Of a stretch of DNA of 64,000 bases, positions 24,001-32,714 are shown piece by piece; within the stretch, counting starts at the first letter, position 1; each line of letters opens with the position of its first letter. Source of the DNA: Paenibacillus_G filicis (GTDB lineage: Bacteria > Bacillota > Bacilli > Paenibacillales > NBRC-103111); contig NZ_JBBPCC010000014.1 of assembly GCF_038070315.1 (NCBI RefSeq), positions 62,001 to 126,000 of the forward strand. Reading direction: 5' to 3'. The notes beneath the pieces are model-generated. The model had not been told where the DNA came from. It ran no database searches and saw nothing but the letters and a program-made list of their open reading frames with translations. The position numbers and the translations under genes were made by a program.

Positions 24001-26810
24001 CGTTCAGCTTGTACTCCGGATACTATCCGGTCGGCACTGTGTTGAGGCTGACAGCCATTCAATTCGGCAAATCCGTCAGCGAAGTCGTTTATGTTACCGT
24101 CAAGTCGGCTCCTCCAACAGAGCAGCCTACGGTTACTGGCGCCATATATACGAATGGATGGAGACTTGGCGGCCAAGCTCAAGTCACACAGCAGGGTCGC
24201 AGCACGGAAGTTCGTCTTCTCAAGAAGGATGGTTCGTATTTAGGCTCGACCCACACGTATGATGGGACATTCAGTATGGAATACAACCTGTCCAATGGCT
24301 CATCGTTGAAGGCTGGCGAAGAAGTGCAACTGATAGCTACAGCCTACGGAAGAAATGCAAGCGCGCCCTTCTGGTTTACCGTTCAAGCGCCTACAGAGCC
24401 GACCGCCGCTCCTACGGTCACTGGGATCGTGTACGAAATGTCCAATTACATCACCGGCTTCTCAGAGCCGGGAGCTATGGTAGAGCTAAGGGTAGGCACG
24501 AGTCCTTATACGTCCACGGACAGGGCTTCTTCGATAGACGGCTCTTATAGCTTCTATAACGGAGGCCGGTACGAGGCGGGGACCAAGCTGGCGCTGACCG
24601 CTACATCCATAGGTCGAACGGTCAGTGAAACGGTATATGTAACCGTGGAGGCTTCGCCTAAAACGGAGCTCAAGTCGGTAACTGGAGCCGTCTATGCGAA
24701 CGGTTGGAAAGTTCAGGTTTCCGTTGAAGGCGATTCGCTTGACGATATTGCGAATGTAACGTTAACCAAACAAGACGGTTTTTATTTGCCTGGAGGATAT
24801 ACCTATCGCAAGGGATACTACGAGTTATTGTATCAATTTGCGGAGTCTGCTGATCCGCCGGTGCTGACGGTGGGAGAAGCGGTCTATCTAACGGCACAAC
24901 TACGAGGGAAAAAGAAGAGCGATCCGTATAAGCTGATCGTTCAGGCTCTCAGCGGCCAAACGAAGCAGCCAACCGTCGATCAGGCTGTCTACGAATTGAC
25001 GAACAGGGTAAGAGGGACCGCAGAGTCTGGGTCTTTAGTGGTCTTAACATCGAACAGCTACCGCTATACAGCTCTTGCCGATGCTGAAGGGAATTTTGAT
25101 TTGTACTTCGGAAGCTGGGAAGCTGGAACCCGATTGGCCGTGACTGCCGCATCACTCGGTAAAAACGTTAGCGAGGCTGTTTACCTGACCGTCTTGCCTT
25201 CGTCGAAAACAGAACAGCCTACAATTACCGGCGCAGTGTACACGAACGGCTGGAAGTTCAGCGGTACGGCAGAGCCAAACTCCTTGGTTACTTTAAAGAA
25301 GAAAAACGGCGAATTTTTGCAAGAACGTTATGCAGGAGACGATGGTTGGTTCAGCTTGCAGTATCTTCGCCTGTTGGATAGTTCCCCGCTTCAGGTAGGA
25401 GAACAACTGGAGCTTACCGCCCGAGTATTCGGTAAGAAGCCAAGCGATCCGCTTTCGCTAAGCGTTCAGCCGAGCACGATTCAGACCGCACCGGTGATGC
25501 CTGATATCGTGAATGATGTTGTGGTTAGCGGATGGGCGCAGTTTGGCTCCACGGTTGCTATCCAGAACAAGAACACCCGTTGGACTCATTTTACAGAAGC
25601 ATCAGAGCGGGACGGTTCGTTCAGCGTAGATATAACGAAAGATGCTTTAGCTGTAGGAGACACATTGACGATCACGGCTTATAACATCGGTGAACAAGCA
25701 AGCCTACCGGTAGAAGTTAAGGTGAAAGCCGCGCCGATCAGTAAAACGCCTAGTGTAACAGGCAGTGTCTACACCAACGGTTTGATGTTGAGCGGGAAGG
25801 CGGAACCGCGGGCCTTAGACAAATTGAGCTATGTCACCGTAAGCCGGCTGGACGGTACGATTATCTCTGATCGTGTAATCTCACAAGACGGCGGCTTTTG
25901 GATTCAAGCGTTATTTTCCGATCCGCTTCCGGTAGGAGAAGAGGTACTTGTCAAGGTACGCGCCTATGCTGAGAAGGAAAGTGCTCCTGTTCGGCTTCAG
26001 GTGCAGGCTATTCAAGGTACCACAGATGAGCCAACCATCTCTGAGAGCAGTGAGGTAGAGCTCAAGGGATATGCAGAGCCGAATTCTGTCATTGTGGTGA
26101 AATGGGCTCAGGGCCAGGCCATTCAATTCTGGGCTTCGGATTACGATGGGTCATTTGGCTCCAATTTTATAAATTGGGCGGAATGGCAGGTCGGAGACAG
26201 ACTTGAAATTACGGCAACGAAAATTGGCAAAGCATCAAGCAGCCCTGTCTACGCGACGGTGAAAGCCGCCGATGTGACAGCGAAGCCCGTGGTCACCGGT
26301 GTCGTTTATACCAATGCCTTTGACCTTCAAGGAACTGTGCAGCAGGAAAGCCAGTTTATCAATATCACTCTTACGGACCGGTATAATCAAACTATTGGCA
26401 GCACTGGTTTTAGGGGAGAAGGGTCGTTCGTATGGACTGGCCTCGTGAACTACGATTATTTTAAGCTTACTCCGGGAGGAGAGGTTTGGGTAACCGCTCA
26501 AGCCGAGGGTAAAAAAAGAAGCGAGCCGTTCAAGCTTATTGTCCAAGCTACGCAAGGACAGACCGCCGTCCCGACGATCTCGGACGACGAGTATGAGTCT
26601 TATCGTTTCGTGGGTCATGCCGAGCCTGGGGCTATCGTCAAGTTGAAGAACGATTCCCGAGGCTTTAGCGAGACAGCCGTGGCGAAGACGGATGGCACTT
26701 ATGAGATCACTTATTTCCCAGGTGAGTACAAAGCTAGAGATCAACTGACACTAACGGCCACGGTGCTCGGTAAAGCGACAAGTGAGCCAGTACATCTGAC
26801 GTTGGAATAA
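21039..26810 (+). CDS. Giant SLH-anchored surface protein with Ig-like repeats
   Basis: A 1923-residue secreted protein. The signal peptide is about 1-31 (cleavage near AFGA). Three SLH motifs (about 31-82, 91-146, 160-212) should bind pyruvylated wall polymer. A short domain with VTFNQEV and VVLTTSSQTSG follows, then a poly-Gly linker near 325. A beta-rich stretch (about 340-600) repeats TVTGILTLDPG/IKLKN-type strands. A helical part with a WSSSN Ig-like segment follows (about 600-760), then a fibronectin type III domain (about 765-848). Last come 12 tandem about 90-residue Ig-like repeats to the C-terminus. No catalytic motif is seen. It probably serves as a cell-surface stalk or adhesion/S-layer-associated structure. 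AAGGAGG supports ATG 21039. Confidence 0.9.
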   Translation: MNWQEGQRKISSILIFTMLFSLLMPMLAFGAAPASFNDLGGSYASKEIQALADQGVLSGYEDGSFRPAQAISRAELAKLLSLSLELKEDAEQAASFSDVAADAWYRGYVGALVASGITQGTSETTFSPEAKVTREELVIFFIRALGVEKEALQASLGEGLSDLKDVSGWAQPHVSLAYRIGLVNGIEGPNGVLVFKPKANAERQALARLAYEFKTGKAKFVAKAKELVRYNELAVVSVTVVSQTTIEVTFNQEVSAAVAADFVFDQGLKVTKAELKSGSKTVVVLTTSSQTSGTVYKLLYKGKDTGKTFKGASAILGGGGGGGSSSNPSQPVTDTDKTDLEKLNSGGTYDNLTVRSSGTLGPADGKGTTTVTGILTLDPGASGEITLQNVNAAQILVASGSSNSIKLKNTVIQSLKVAASNQPSPVRIESLAGAKVDQTDIQSKVIMESTAGSLGMIKIGSGAAGQEIELRGTLQGGITVQGQGAHIKLAKPPGGGETTVASLNLAANATVSTDSDTTLKAVSVTSPTAKITLEGEGMVEAVTVSKEAQGATLRLATSNIGAIKLEASIKLEGNSKEISKIRMIAEPGVVVEASPELVRELKEMAEVAIAKIPDFTEYSPAIDTEIEKADITASNAVLLGTPEAEIAGYVDRLKPAIQRIAELAVEQAARELAGKVDGKLAIGFAQGDSPESVTRSISLPTLDAEKKVGIVWSSSNAAVVATDGTVVRPAEGEPNARVELRAVLSRNGSTANVEQVVTVLAQNQEKLVAKATPGDGQVTLTWNSVGNNVMYQVYGSKVSGSYAAPLATVWNTTYTVYNLENDKIYYFTVTAVQGGKVTSSQEVSVTPGLSQTAVPTVTGVVYSYGWRLEGQTEPYAILQLTKEDKAYIDRHPVGSDGKYRLYKDYFSHGSFAVGERILLTAQADNKRESDPVVLEVKPTIGTTAKPTVIGDVYDKGDFYGYAEPGATVIVTTGTDNPHDTKASHKDGSFSLYSGYYPVGTVLRLTAIQFGKSVSEVVYVTVKSAPPTEQPTVTGAIYTNGWRLGGQAQVTQQGRSTEVRLLKKDGSYLGSTHTYDGTFSMEYNLSNGSSLKAGEEVQLIATAYGRNASAPFWFTVQAPTEPTAAPTVTGIVYEMSNYITGFSEPGAMVELRVGTSPYTSTDRASSIDGSYSFYNGGRYEAGTKLALTATSIGRTVSETVYVTVEASPKTELKSVTGAVYANGWKVQVSVEGDSLDDIANVTLTKQDGFYLPGGYTYRKGYYELLYQFAESADPPVLTVGEAVYLTAQLRGKKKSDPYKLIVQALSGQTKQPTVDQAVYELTNRVRGTAESGSLVVLTSNSYRYTALADAEGNFDLYFGSWEAGTRLAVTAASLGKNVSEAVYLTVLPSSKTEQPTITGAVYTNGWKFSGTAEPNSLVTLKKKNGEFLQERYAGDDGWFSLQYLRLLDSSPLQVGEQLELTARVFGKKPSDPLSLSVQPSTIQTAPVMPDIVNDVVVSGWAQFGSTVAIQNKNTRWTHFTEASERDGSFSVDITKDALAVGDTLTITAYNIGEQASLPVEVKVKAAPISKTPSVTGSVYTNGLMLSGKAEPRALDKLSYVTVSRLDGTIISDRVISQDGGFWIQALFSDPLPVGEEVLVKVRAYAEKESAPVRLQVQAIQGTTDEPTISESSEVELKGYAEPNSVIVVKWAQGQAIQFWASDYDGSFGSNFINWAEWQVGDRLEITATKIGKASSSPVYATVKAADVTAKPVVTGVVYTNAFDLQGTVQQESQFINITLTDRYNQTIGSTGFRGEGSFVWTGLVNYDYFKLTPGGEVWVTAQAEGKKRSEPFKLIVQATQGQTAVPTISDDEYESYRFVGHAEPGAIVKLKNDSRGFSETAVAKTDGTYEITYFPGEYKARDQLTLTATVLGKATSEPVHLTLE
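23588..26807 (+). repeat. Twelve tandem Ig-like repeats in two alternating types
   Basis: Residues about 849-1923 divide into 12 units. Odd units share PTVTG-VYTNGW-L-G near the start and GKK-SDP--L-VQ near the end. Even units share a short EPGA-V-V segment, DGS/DGT-F, and GK-VSE-VY-TV at the end. The order is strictly alternating, so the duplicated unit was probably an odd-even pair copied to six. Repeats are diverged, so this is not a recent array expansion. Confidence 0.85.
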
Positions 26811-26831
26811 AGAAAAGTAGGGAATTTTTGT

Positions 26832-26872
26832 AAAAACGACGACTGTTCATTTTTGAATAGTCGTCGTTTTTT
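26832..26872 (+). terminator. Intrinsic terminator of the giant SLH gene
   Basis: AACGACGACTGTTC and GAATAGTCGTCGTT flank a T-rich loop and form a near-perfect long stem. A run of T residues follows. Confidence 0.93.
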
Positions 26873-26898
26873 ATTTTTTCCTTAAAAGCATAAATTTG

Positions 26899-26927
26899 TT
26901 TATTGTTTTGACATTTTCTCCTATAAT
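26899..26927 (+). promoter_or_regulatory. Candidate promoter of the second SLH gene
   Basis: A perfect TATAAT (26922-26927) with TTTATT 17 bp upstream (26899-26904). A perfect TTGACA at 26908-26913 is too close to that -10 to serve it. It lies about 55 bp before ATG 26982. Confidence 0.4.
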
Positions 26928-26981
26928 TATCTAAGACATGCTCCTGCAGAGCATGGATTTGAACATTGGAGGCATTCAAGT

Positions 26982-29900
26982 ATGAGGGTTAGACTCCCCC
27001 AACGCATCATCGGTTGCCTGACCAGCGGCACAATGCTGGCAACTTTGCTGTTGCCAGCAATCGCAGCCGGAGCAGAGCCGCAGTCTGTTTTTACGGATAT
27101 CGCCGCCTCATATGCCAGCCATGAGATTACGGAGTTGGCTAACGCAGGTATACTTGCGGGTTATCAGGACGGGTCGTTTCAACCCGCCAAGGCGATTACC
27201 CGCGCCGAGCTGGCAAAAATTTTGGTAGTAAGCAAGGGGCTCAAGGAAACACCAGAGCAAGCGGCAGCTTTCCAAGATGTACAGCCGGATAGCTGGTACC
27301 GGGGCTATGTGGGGGCTTTGGTAGCTTCGGGCATTACGCAGGGGACCTCGGAGCATACCTTCTCACCGGAAGCTCAAGTGACCCGAGAAGAGCTGGTTGT
27401 GTTCTTTGTTCGTTCTTTGGGATTAGAGCAGGAAGCTAAACAATTCAGCGAAGCTGGGCTATTCAGCGATGAAATCGATATAGCGGAATGGGCGCAGCCG
27501 GCGGTCAAGCTGTCTGCCAAGATCGGATTTATTAACGGATTAGAAGGCGCCGATGGCAAGCTCACCTTTAAGCCCAAGCAGCAAGCAGACCGTCAGGCTT
27601 TGGCGAGACTGGCTTATGAATTTAAGGTGAATCAAGCGGATTATACGGCAAAGGGTAAAAAACTAGTTAACGAATTAAATCAGCCCGGTTCCAAGGCATC
27701 TGAGATTAAGTCGGTCAAGTCGGCTTCCTCGACTTCTATTGAGGTAACCTTTGCTTCACCTATAGAAGGATTGAGCAAAGAGCATTTCTCTTTCGAGCCT
27801 GAATTGAAGGTAACGACTGCAGCGTTTCAGACGGGAAGCAAGACCGTTGTCATCTTGACAACGGAAACGCAAAGCGCAGGTAAGGAATATAAACTGAGCT
27901 ACAAAGGTGAAGCCACGAAGCATAGTGTAACCGGAGCTTCTTCGTTCTTTGGCGGTGGAGGCGGAGGTGGAGGGAGTACTGGCAACAATGGCAGCACTAA
28001 TACCCAAGGGGTTAAAGAACTGCTAGCCAGCGGTAAGCCGCAAACCTCCCTTACCATAACCAAGGATGGTGAGTATGGACCAGCCGCCGGATCAGTTACG
28101 ACGGTCAAGGAACTTACGGTAGATCCGGGCGTAAACGGTAAGGTCATCTTGAAGAACATCAACCCCGAACAATTAATTGTTCTTTCGGGGGGAGTAAATT
28201 CCATCGTACTGAAGAACACCGCAGTAAACCAGTTAAAGGTCAATGCCATACATAATCAGGGGAAAGAGGTCAGGATTGAAGCCCAGAGCGGCGCTATAAT
28301 CGCATCTACGGAAGTGCTGTCGCAGGCTATCTTGGAAGCCTCTTCTTCCGAAGCATCGTTAGGCAGCATCATCCTGAAGCCTTCCGCAGCAGGCAAGAGT
28401 GTGACGCTTAGGGGGCTGGTGGACAGCGATGTAACGGTAGAGGCCCCGGACGTCAAGCTTAAAGCGGAACCTCCGACCACCGGCAGTTCAGTATCCGGCA
28501 CTGTGGTCAAATCTTTGGTTGTTAAGGCCAATACCCAATTGATCACAGACAATGCAGCAATTTGGCGAATCATCCGAATAGCTGCTCCCAAGACAAAGCT
28601 TCAGCTAACGGGAACAGGAAAGATCGAGCAGGTTCATGTGACGAGAGATGCTTCGGATTCTGAGTTGATTTTGGATAGTGGGGTTCAATTAAGCACTCTA
28701 AAGGGAGAGGCTCCTGTTCAGATTAAAGCCAATGCAGAGGACATCGACAAGGTAGTTTTTGAAGGCAACCAGATTAAGATAGAGTTCGATCCGGTGATTG
28801 TTGCGGAATTTAAGAATAAGGCCATTCAGCGATTAACTGATTTATTCTCTAAATTAAATAATTATGGTTATGACGAACTGGTTGATCATTTGAAAATAGC
28901 TGACTTGGCTTTGGAAGCCGCTAAGAAATGGGGAGTCACACAGCAGGACTTCGAGCCTTGGAGTCTTGAGGGCTACCAGCGGGCTAAGAAGGCTTATGAA
29001 GTGATGACCTATGCTTGGAATGAAACTAAAATTACATACCAAGAAGGTGACTCGGCCGACTCCGTAACGAAGAGGCCTGTTTTGGCAAACGGTTCTCAAC
29101 AGGATTATACGGTCATTTGGAATTCCAGTCGTTCGGATCTCATTTCAGGCTGGGGAGAATTCACTCGTCCGGCTTCAGGGGCCGGCGATGCTGTCGTTAC
29201 ATTGGAAGCAATCATCTACTATGGTTGGTATAACGTGTCCAAGACTTTCGTGATAACCATTAAACAATATGACGCCAAAGTCCAGCGTCTCGATAGTTTG
29301 CGGCCAGATCTTGTAGCCGTTGAGTTTGACTCGCCGTTAGCGGGTCCGGTTGTCAACGATTTTGTGTTTGATCAGAACCTTTCGGTTCAGTCAGTTACCT
29401 ATTATCCTCAGTTTCCCAAAATTGTCTTATTGACTGTAGACGGACAAAAGCAAGATACAATCTATAAATTCATTTACAAAGGCGGGACTACGGATAAAAC
29501 TCTAACTGGAAGCCTGAGAAACCTTTGCTCGAATTCCACTTGCCCTCTTCCATCCGGAAGCGGCAACATCCCGATTCCCGGAGTGTGGGTGAATGGTTCG
29601 CTGGAAGGTTATGTATGGGATCGCATAGGCCAAAAGGTTTCAGGCGCAGATGTCGTTTTGGATGGAACAAATCTAAAAACGCAAACCGATGCATGGGGAT
29701 ACTATAGGTTTAATGACGTTCCTTCCGGCAAGGCTTATACAGTAACAGCTTCCAAAGAAGGGTATTCCAAAGAAACAAGCCCTTCCTTTATTTTGGGGTC
29801 GGGAGAGCCACGTCAGTTGTTTCTCCATTTGAAGGAAAAACCACGCTTAATGAAAGATTTTCAAGTGTACTTTGTCTCCTATAATAGTTTTATGTTCCGC

Positions 29901-30479
29901 ACGGAATGGGTGGGCGGATACCCCGACCAGGTTAAGGTTTTCAGTAATGGTCAATGGATGACTAGTATAAATGGGTTTAATGATAAGATAGAGTCGCTAA
30001 AACCTGCTACGACTTATCAGTTTACATTTCAAGCTTGCAATGCGGCTGGCTGCTCTTCGGAGGAACAGAGAGAGGTGACCACCAAAGCGTGGCTGGGGTT
30101 TGAACCCCCAATACCTTACAATAGCGTTACTCAAGCAGTCTATGCGCCTCTAGTTAAACGCACAGATACGGAAGAAAAGTATATCCTTCCCAAGTCTGCT
30201 CAGGGCGCAGACACCATCTTGCTCAAGCTCAAGGACCTTTCGGATCATCAGGTCAATTTACAGAATGCGGTCGATTATTCGGATGTAGTGATAGGACGGA
30301 TCCCGGGCGATAATTTAACGGGTCACAAGCTGAATTTAAACGGTCAAAGTTATCTGGCTATTCCATTAGATAAAACAGGATTAACTAATCGGGCTTACTG
30401 GATTGCCGGATTGAAATATAGATTAGCCGGTAAGCTTTATGACGTTGAGTTTATGGACTATTCCCTAGATTTTGAATAA
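26982..30479 (+). CDS. SLH-anchored surface protein, paralogue of the giant one
   Basis: A 1165-residue secreted wall protein. The signal peptide is about 1-29, followed by three SLH motifs (about 30-215) closely resembling those of the upstream gene (TDIAASYASHEITELANAGI, DSWYRGYVGALVASGITQGT). The same IEVTFASP and VVILTTETQSAG domain, poly-Gly linker (near 325) and beta-rich region follow. The rest differs: an Ig-like segment (IWNSSRS), another FVFDQNLSV-type domain, a carboxypeptidase-regulatory-like domain (about 869-953, SLEGYVWDRIGQKVSGADVV) and a fibronectin-like domain. A C-terminal region of about 120 residues is unlike anything I recognise. GGAGG precedes ATG 26982. Non-enzymatic by inspection. 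Confidence 0.88.
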   Translation: MRVRLPQRIIGCLTSGTMLATLLLPAIAAGAEPQSVFTDIAASYASHEITELANAGILAGYQDGSFQPAKAITRAELAKILVVSKGLKETPEQAAAFQDVQPDSWYRGYVGALVASGITQGTSEHTFSPEAQVTREELVVFFVRSLGLEQEAKQFSEAGLFSDEIDIAEWAQPAVKLSAKIGFINGLEGADGKLTFKPKQQADRQALARLAYEFKVNQADYTAKGKKLVNELNQPGSKASEIKSVKSASSTSIEVTFASPIEGLSKEHFSFEPELKVTTAAFQTGSKTVVILTTETQSAGKEYKLSYKGEATKHSVTGASSFFGGGGGGGGSTGNNGSTNTQGVKELLASGKPQTSLTITKDGEYGPAAGSVTTVKELTVDPGVNGKVILKNINPEQLIVLSGGVNSIVLKNTAVNQLKVNAIHNQGKEVRIEAQSGAIIASTEVLSQAILEASSSEASLGSIILKPSAAGKSVTLRGLVDSDVTVEAPDVKLKAEPPTTGSSVSGTVVKSLVVKANTQLITDNAAIWRIIRIAAPKTKLQLTGTGKIEQVHVTRDASDSELILDSGVQLSTLKGEAPVQIKANAEDIDKVVFEGNQIKIEFDPVIVAEFKNKAIQRLTDLFSKLNNYGYDELVDHLKIADLALEAAKKWGVTQQDFEPWSLEGYQRAKKAYEVMTYAWNETKITYQEGDSADSVTKRPVLANGSQQDYTVIWNSSRSDLISGWGEFTRPASGAGDAVVTLEAIIYYGWYNVSKTFVITIKQYDAKVQRLDSLRPDLVAVEFDSPLAGPVVNDFVFDQNLSVQSVTYYPQFPKIVLLTVDGQKQDTIYKFIYKGGTTDKTLTGSLRNLCSNSTCPLPSGSGNIPIPGVWVNGSLEGYVWDRIGQKVSGADVVLDGTNLKTQTDAWGYYRFNDVPSGKAYTVTASKEGYSKETSPSFILGSGEPRQLFLHLKEKPRLMKDFQVYFVSYNSFMFRTEWVGGYPDQVKVFSNGQWMTSINGFNDKIESLKPATTYQFTFQACNAAGCSSEEQREVTTKAWLGFEPPIPYNSVTQAVYAPLVKRTDTEEKYILPKSAQGADTILLKLKDLSDHQVNLQNAVDYSDVVIGRIPGDNLTGHKLNLNGQSYLAIPLDKTGLTNRAYWIAGLKYRLAGKLYDVEFMDYSLDFE

Positions 30480-30505
30480 GGTCTCTTGAAGTGGTCAATT
30501 TTACC

Positions 30506-30548
30506 AAGCCGAGAGTTGTTCACTCCCTGAACAACTCTCGGCTTTTTT
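30506..30548 (+). terminator. Intrinsic terminator of the second SLH gene
   Basis: A perfect 17-bp stem AAGCCGAGAGTTGTTCA (30506-30522)/TGAACAACTCTCGGCTT (30528-30544) with a five-base loop and T run. Confidence 0.95.
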
Positions 30549-30569
30549 ATTTCCTCTCACTTAGCCCCC

Positions 30570-30592
30570 TCGCCATACTTTCACCATGTTCG
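30570..30592 (+). repeat. Short dispersed intergenic repeat, copy A
   Basis: TCGCCATACTTTCACC followed by ATGTTCG. The same 23-mer with one mismatch occurs at 45744-45766, also intergenic, and similarity stops at the edges. Confidence 0.5.
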
Positions 30593-31149
30593 CCGGGCTT
30601 GCCTTCGGGGATAATAGCTCTTGTAGCGGAACTTGCCTGGCGGCAGAAGGAGCATGGGAGCGAAATCCCGCAGGCTCGCCTGTCGTCAGCCGTACCCGAG
30701 GCAGGAACTTCCGAGGTTCCGCAGTGCGTGTGTCCGGTGGATACTCGTATGCTGTACGCTCCGTTGCACAAGCTTATTGGATCGGAAGGCAGGGTTCGAT
30801 TCCCTGATCGCGGCAAGCGTTAGCTCAAGGTAGAGCGTCCGAACGAGACTCTCATTGCCCATGAGACCCTACCAAAAGACATCAGGCGGAACCTTCTGTG
30901 GCTTTCTATGCACACTGGCCCCGAGCTTTGCAATCCGCGGATACCGCAGCCGGCAAGGAGCGGCGAATCGGCAGGGGTCCGAAGAGGAAAAACACCGGGC
31001 TGCTTTTGAGCCCTTGGCGATTCCTCCGAAGCCCGTCCCGCTAGCCGGGCCTTCCGCTGCTCAAGCCGGATTCCGCTCGCGCGTCAGGAGGGTTCCCCAA
31101 CCTGAAGTCCAACCGATGACGATTGCAGCCCCTAAGGAGGAAGATATAT
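30593..31149 (+). other. Non-coding stretch with tRNA-like debris
   Basis: About 560 bp before the SPFH gene with no convincing ORF. Near 30792-30808 a perfect T-arm-like hairpin (CAGGG, TTCGATT, CCCTG) is followed about 20 bases later by a D-arm-like segment (TTAGCTCAAGGTAGAGCG, about 30820-30837). No complete cloverleaf can be drawn in this order. I read it as possible remnants of two tRNA genes rather than a functional tRNA. Confidence 0.35.
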
Positions 31150-32259
31150 ATGTTTAAGAAAATCACCATTCAAGCCGACGAGCGCGGTTTGCTTTTTCGC
31201 AGAGGCAGCTACCTCAAGGTTCTGCAGCCCGGCGTATATCGTCTCGCACCTTGGTCGGAGGACAAGGTTGAGATCGTTAGCATTATGAAGCCGTTCGTGC
31301 TGCCGGAGAAGGAACTGAGTCTATTCACCCATGATTCCGAACTGCTACGCGAACTTGAAGTCGTACAGGTGGAGGATCATGAGTATGTGCTGCGCTTCGA
31401 GGACGGGAAATTTGCGGGTCTGCTAACGCCCGGCAGCTACGCGTTCTGGCAGGTGCTGAAGAAGCACACCTTCGTGCGTGCAGACATCCGTCAGCCGGAG
31501 CTTCCATCGGGGGTGAATGCTGCGGTGCGGACCAAGCTGGCCCCCTACTGCCAGATTTTCGAGGTGGGCCATCACGAGACAGGTGCTTTGTACTACAATC
31601 ACGAGCTGCAGCAGGAACTCAAGCCGGGCAAATACTACTTCTGGAAGGGCCCGGTAGCGGTCAGCGTCAAGACGGTGGATCTGCGGCAGCTCCAGCTCGA
31701 CATGACCGGGCAGGAAATGATGACGGAGGACAAAGTCACGCTGCGCCTGAACTTTGTCTGCCAATACCGGATCGTGCAGCCGCTTCGCGTGCTGGCGATC
31801 AAGTCCTTCGAGGAGCAGCTGTACATCCAGCTGCAGTTGATCCTGCGTGAGTATGTCGGCACGCTGAAGCTCGACGAGCTGCTGCGGATGAAGCAGGAGC
31901 TCGCAGCATTCGCCTTGACGCGACTCAATGAGAAGAGCGAAGAAATCGGCGCGGTCTTCCTGACGGCAGGTGTCAAGGACATCATTCTCCCCGGGGAGGT
32001 GAAGGATATCCTGAACACCGTGCTCCTGGCGGAGAAGAAGGCGCAGGCCACAGTCATCACGCGCCGGGAGGAAACCGCATCGACCCGCAGCTTGCTTAAC
32101 ACGGCCAAGCTGATGGATGAGAACCAGACGCTCTATCGGCTTAAGGAGCTGGAGTTCCTGGAGAAAATCTGCGAGAAGATCGGGACCATCTCCCTCACCG
32201 GCGGGAATAACCTGCTGGAGCAGCTCAACACCCTTCTCGGTGAGAAAAAAACAGGCTAG
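31150..32259 (+). CDS. SPFH/band-7 (slipin-like) domain protein
   Basis: A 369-residue protein. Two repeats near the N-terminus share the pattern G-xx-LLTPGxYxFW / ELKPGKYYFWKGP (about 90-180). The SPFH core follows (about 175-300): VDLRQLQLDMTGQEMMTEDK, VTLRLNFVCQYRIVQP, IQLQLILREYVG and GVKDIILPGEVKDILNTVL. A helical tail rich in Ala/Glu/Lys completes it. AAGGAGGAAG precedes ATG 31150, so the upstream in-frame ATG 31123 is rejected. Slipins normally carry an N-terminal membrane hairpin, and none is evident here, so it may be cytosolic or peripheral. Role unknown. Confidence 0.82.
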   Translation: MFKKITIQADERGLLFRRGSYLKVLQPGVYRLAPWSEDKVEIVSIMKPFVLPEKELSLFTHDSELLRELEVVQVEDHEYVLRFEDGKFAGLLTPGSYAFWQVLKKHTFVRADIRQPELPSGVNAAVRTKLAPYCQIFEVGHHETGALYYNHELQQELKPGKYYFWKGPVAVSVKTVDLRQLQLDMTGQEMMTEDKVTLRLNFVCQYRIVQPLRVLAIKSFEEQLYIQLQLILREYVGTLKLDELLRMKQELAAFALTRLNEKSEEIGAVFLTAGVKDIILPGEVKDILNTVLLAEKKAQATVITRREETASTRSLLNTAKLMDENQTLYRLKELEFLEKICEKIGTISLTGGNNLLEQLNTLLGEKKTG

Positions 32260-32408
32260 CCCTCACCCTTTGATCCTGGACCGGAATAGGCCGAAACTCT
32301 TGGTTCAAACCTGATGTCCTTGTGCAAAAAAAGCAGGCTCATCTGGCCGGCTTCTGGTATACTGGACGAGATGTAAGTCACTTTAAATCGATAAGGGAGG
32401 ACCCCCCA

Positions 32409-32714
32409 TTGGCAGAATCCATTCAGCATATGGTTATCTTTTGCTTGAAGCATTCCAAGGGATCGGAGCTAGCGAAGCAGTTTCTGGAGGATGGACGGGC
32501 GATTCTAAGCCAGATTCCGACGGTTCGCGATTTCCGCGTCCTGGATCAGGTCAGTCCGAAGAATGATTACGACTACGGGTTTTCGATGGTATTTGCCAAT
32601 CAGGCCGATTACGACACCTACAACGATCATCCGCTGCATACGGACTTTGTGGACAATCGTTGGAAGGTGGAAGTAGAGCGTTTCCTGGAGATTGATTTCA
32701 GCGATCGTAAATAA
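32409..32714 (+). CDS. Dabb (stress-responsive A/B barrel) family protein
   Basis: A 101-residue protein matching the Dabb ferredoxin-like barrel. It has IQHMVIFCLK at the start, a central VRDFRVLDQVSP strand, DYGFSMVFANQADYDTYNDH and the C-terminal HTDFVDNRWKVEVERFLEID. TTG 32409 is chosen as start because GGAGG (32396-32400) lies eight bases upstream and the homologous core begins right there. The in-frame ATG at 32322 has no ribosome site. Function of bacterial Dabb proteins is mostly unknown. Monocistronic by appearance. Confidence 0.82.
   Translation: MAESIQHMVIFCLKHSKGSELAKQFLEDGRAILSQIPTVRDFRVLDQVSPKNDYDYGFSMVFANQADYDTYNDHPLHTDFVDNRWKVEVERFLEIDFSDRK

Noticed and set aside
23588..26807. 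Possible CRISPR or DNA tandem array
   Set aside because: The periodicity is at the protein level (about 90 residues per unit) in an open frame. The DNA repeats are diverged and there are no spacer-like units.
30491..31149. Several short frames on both strands downstream of the second SLH gene
   Set aside because: They overlap each other, the terminator and the tRNA-like debris, and none has a ribosome site.
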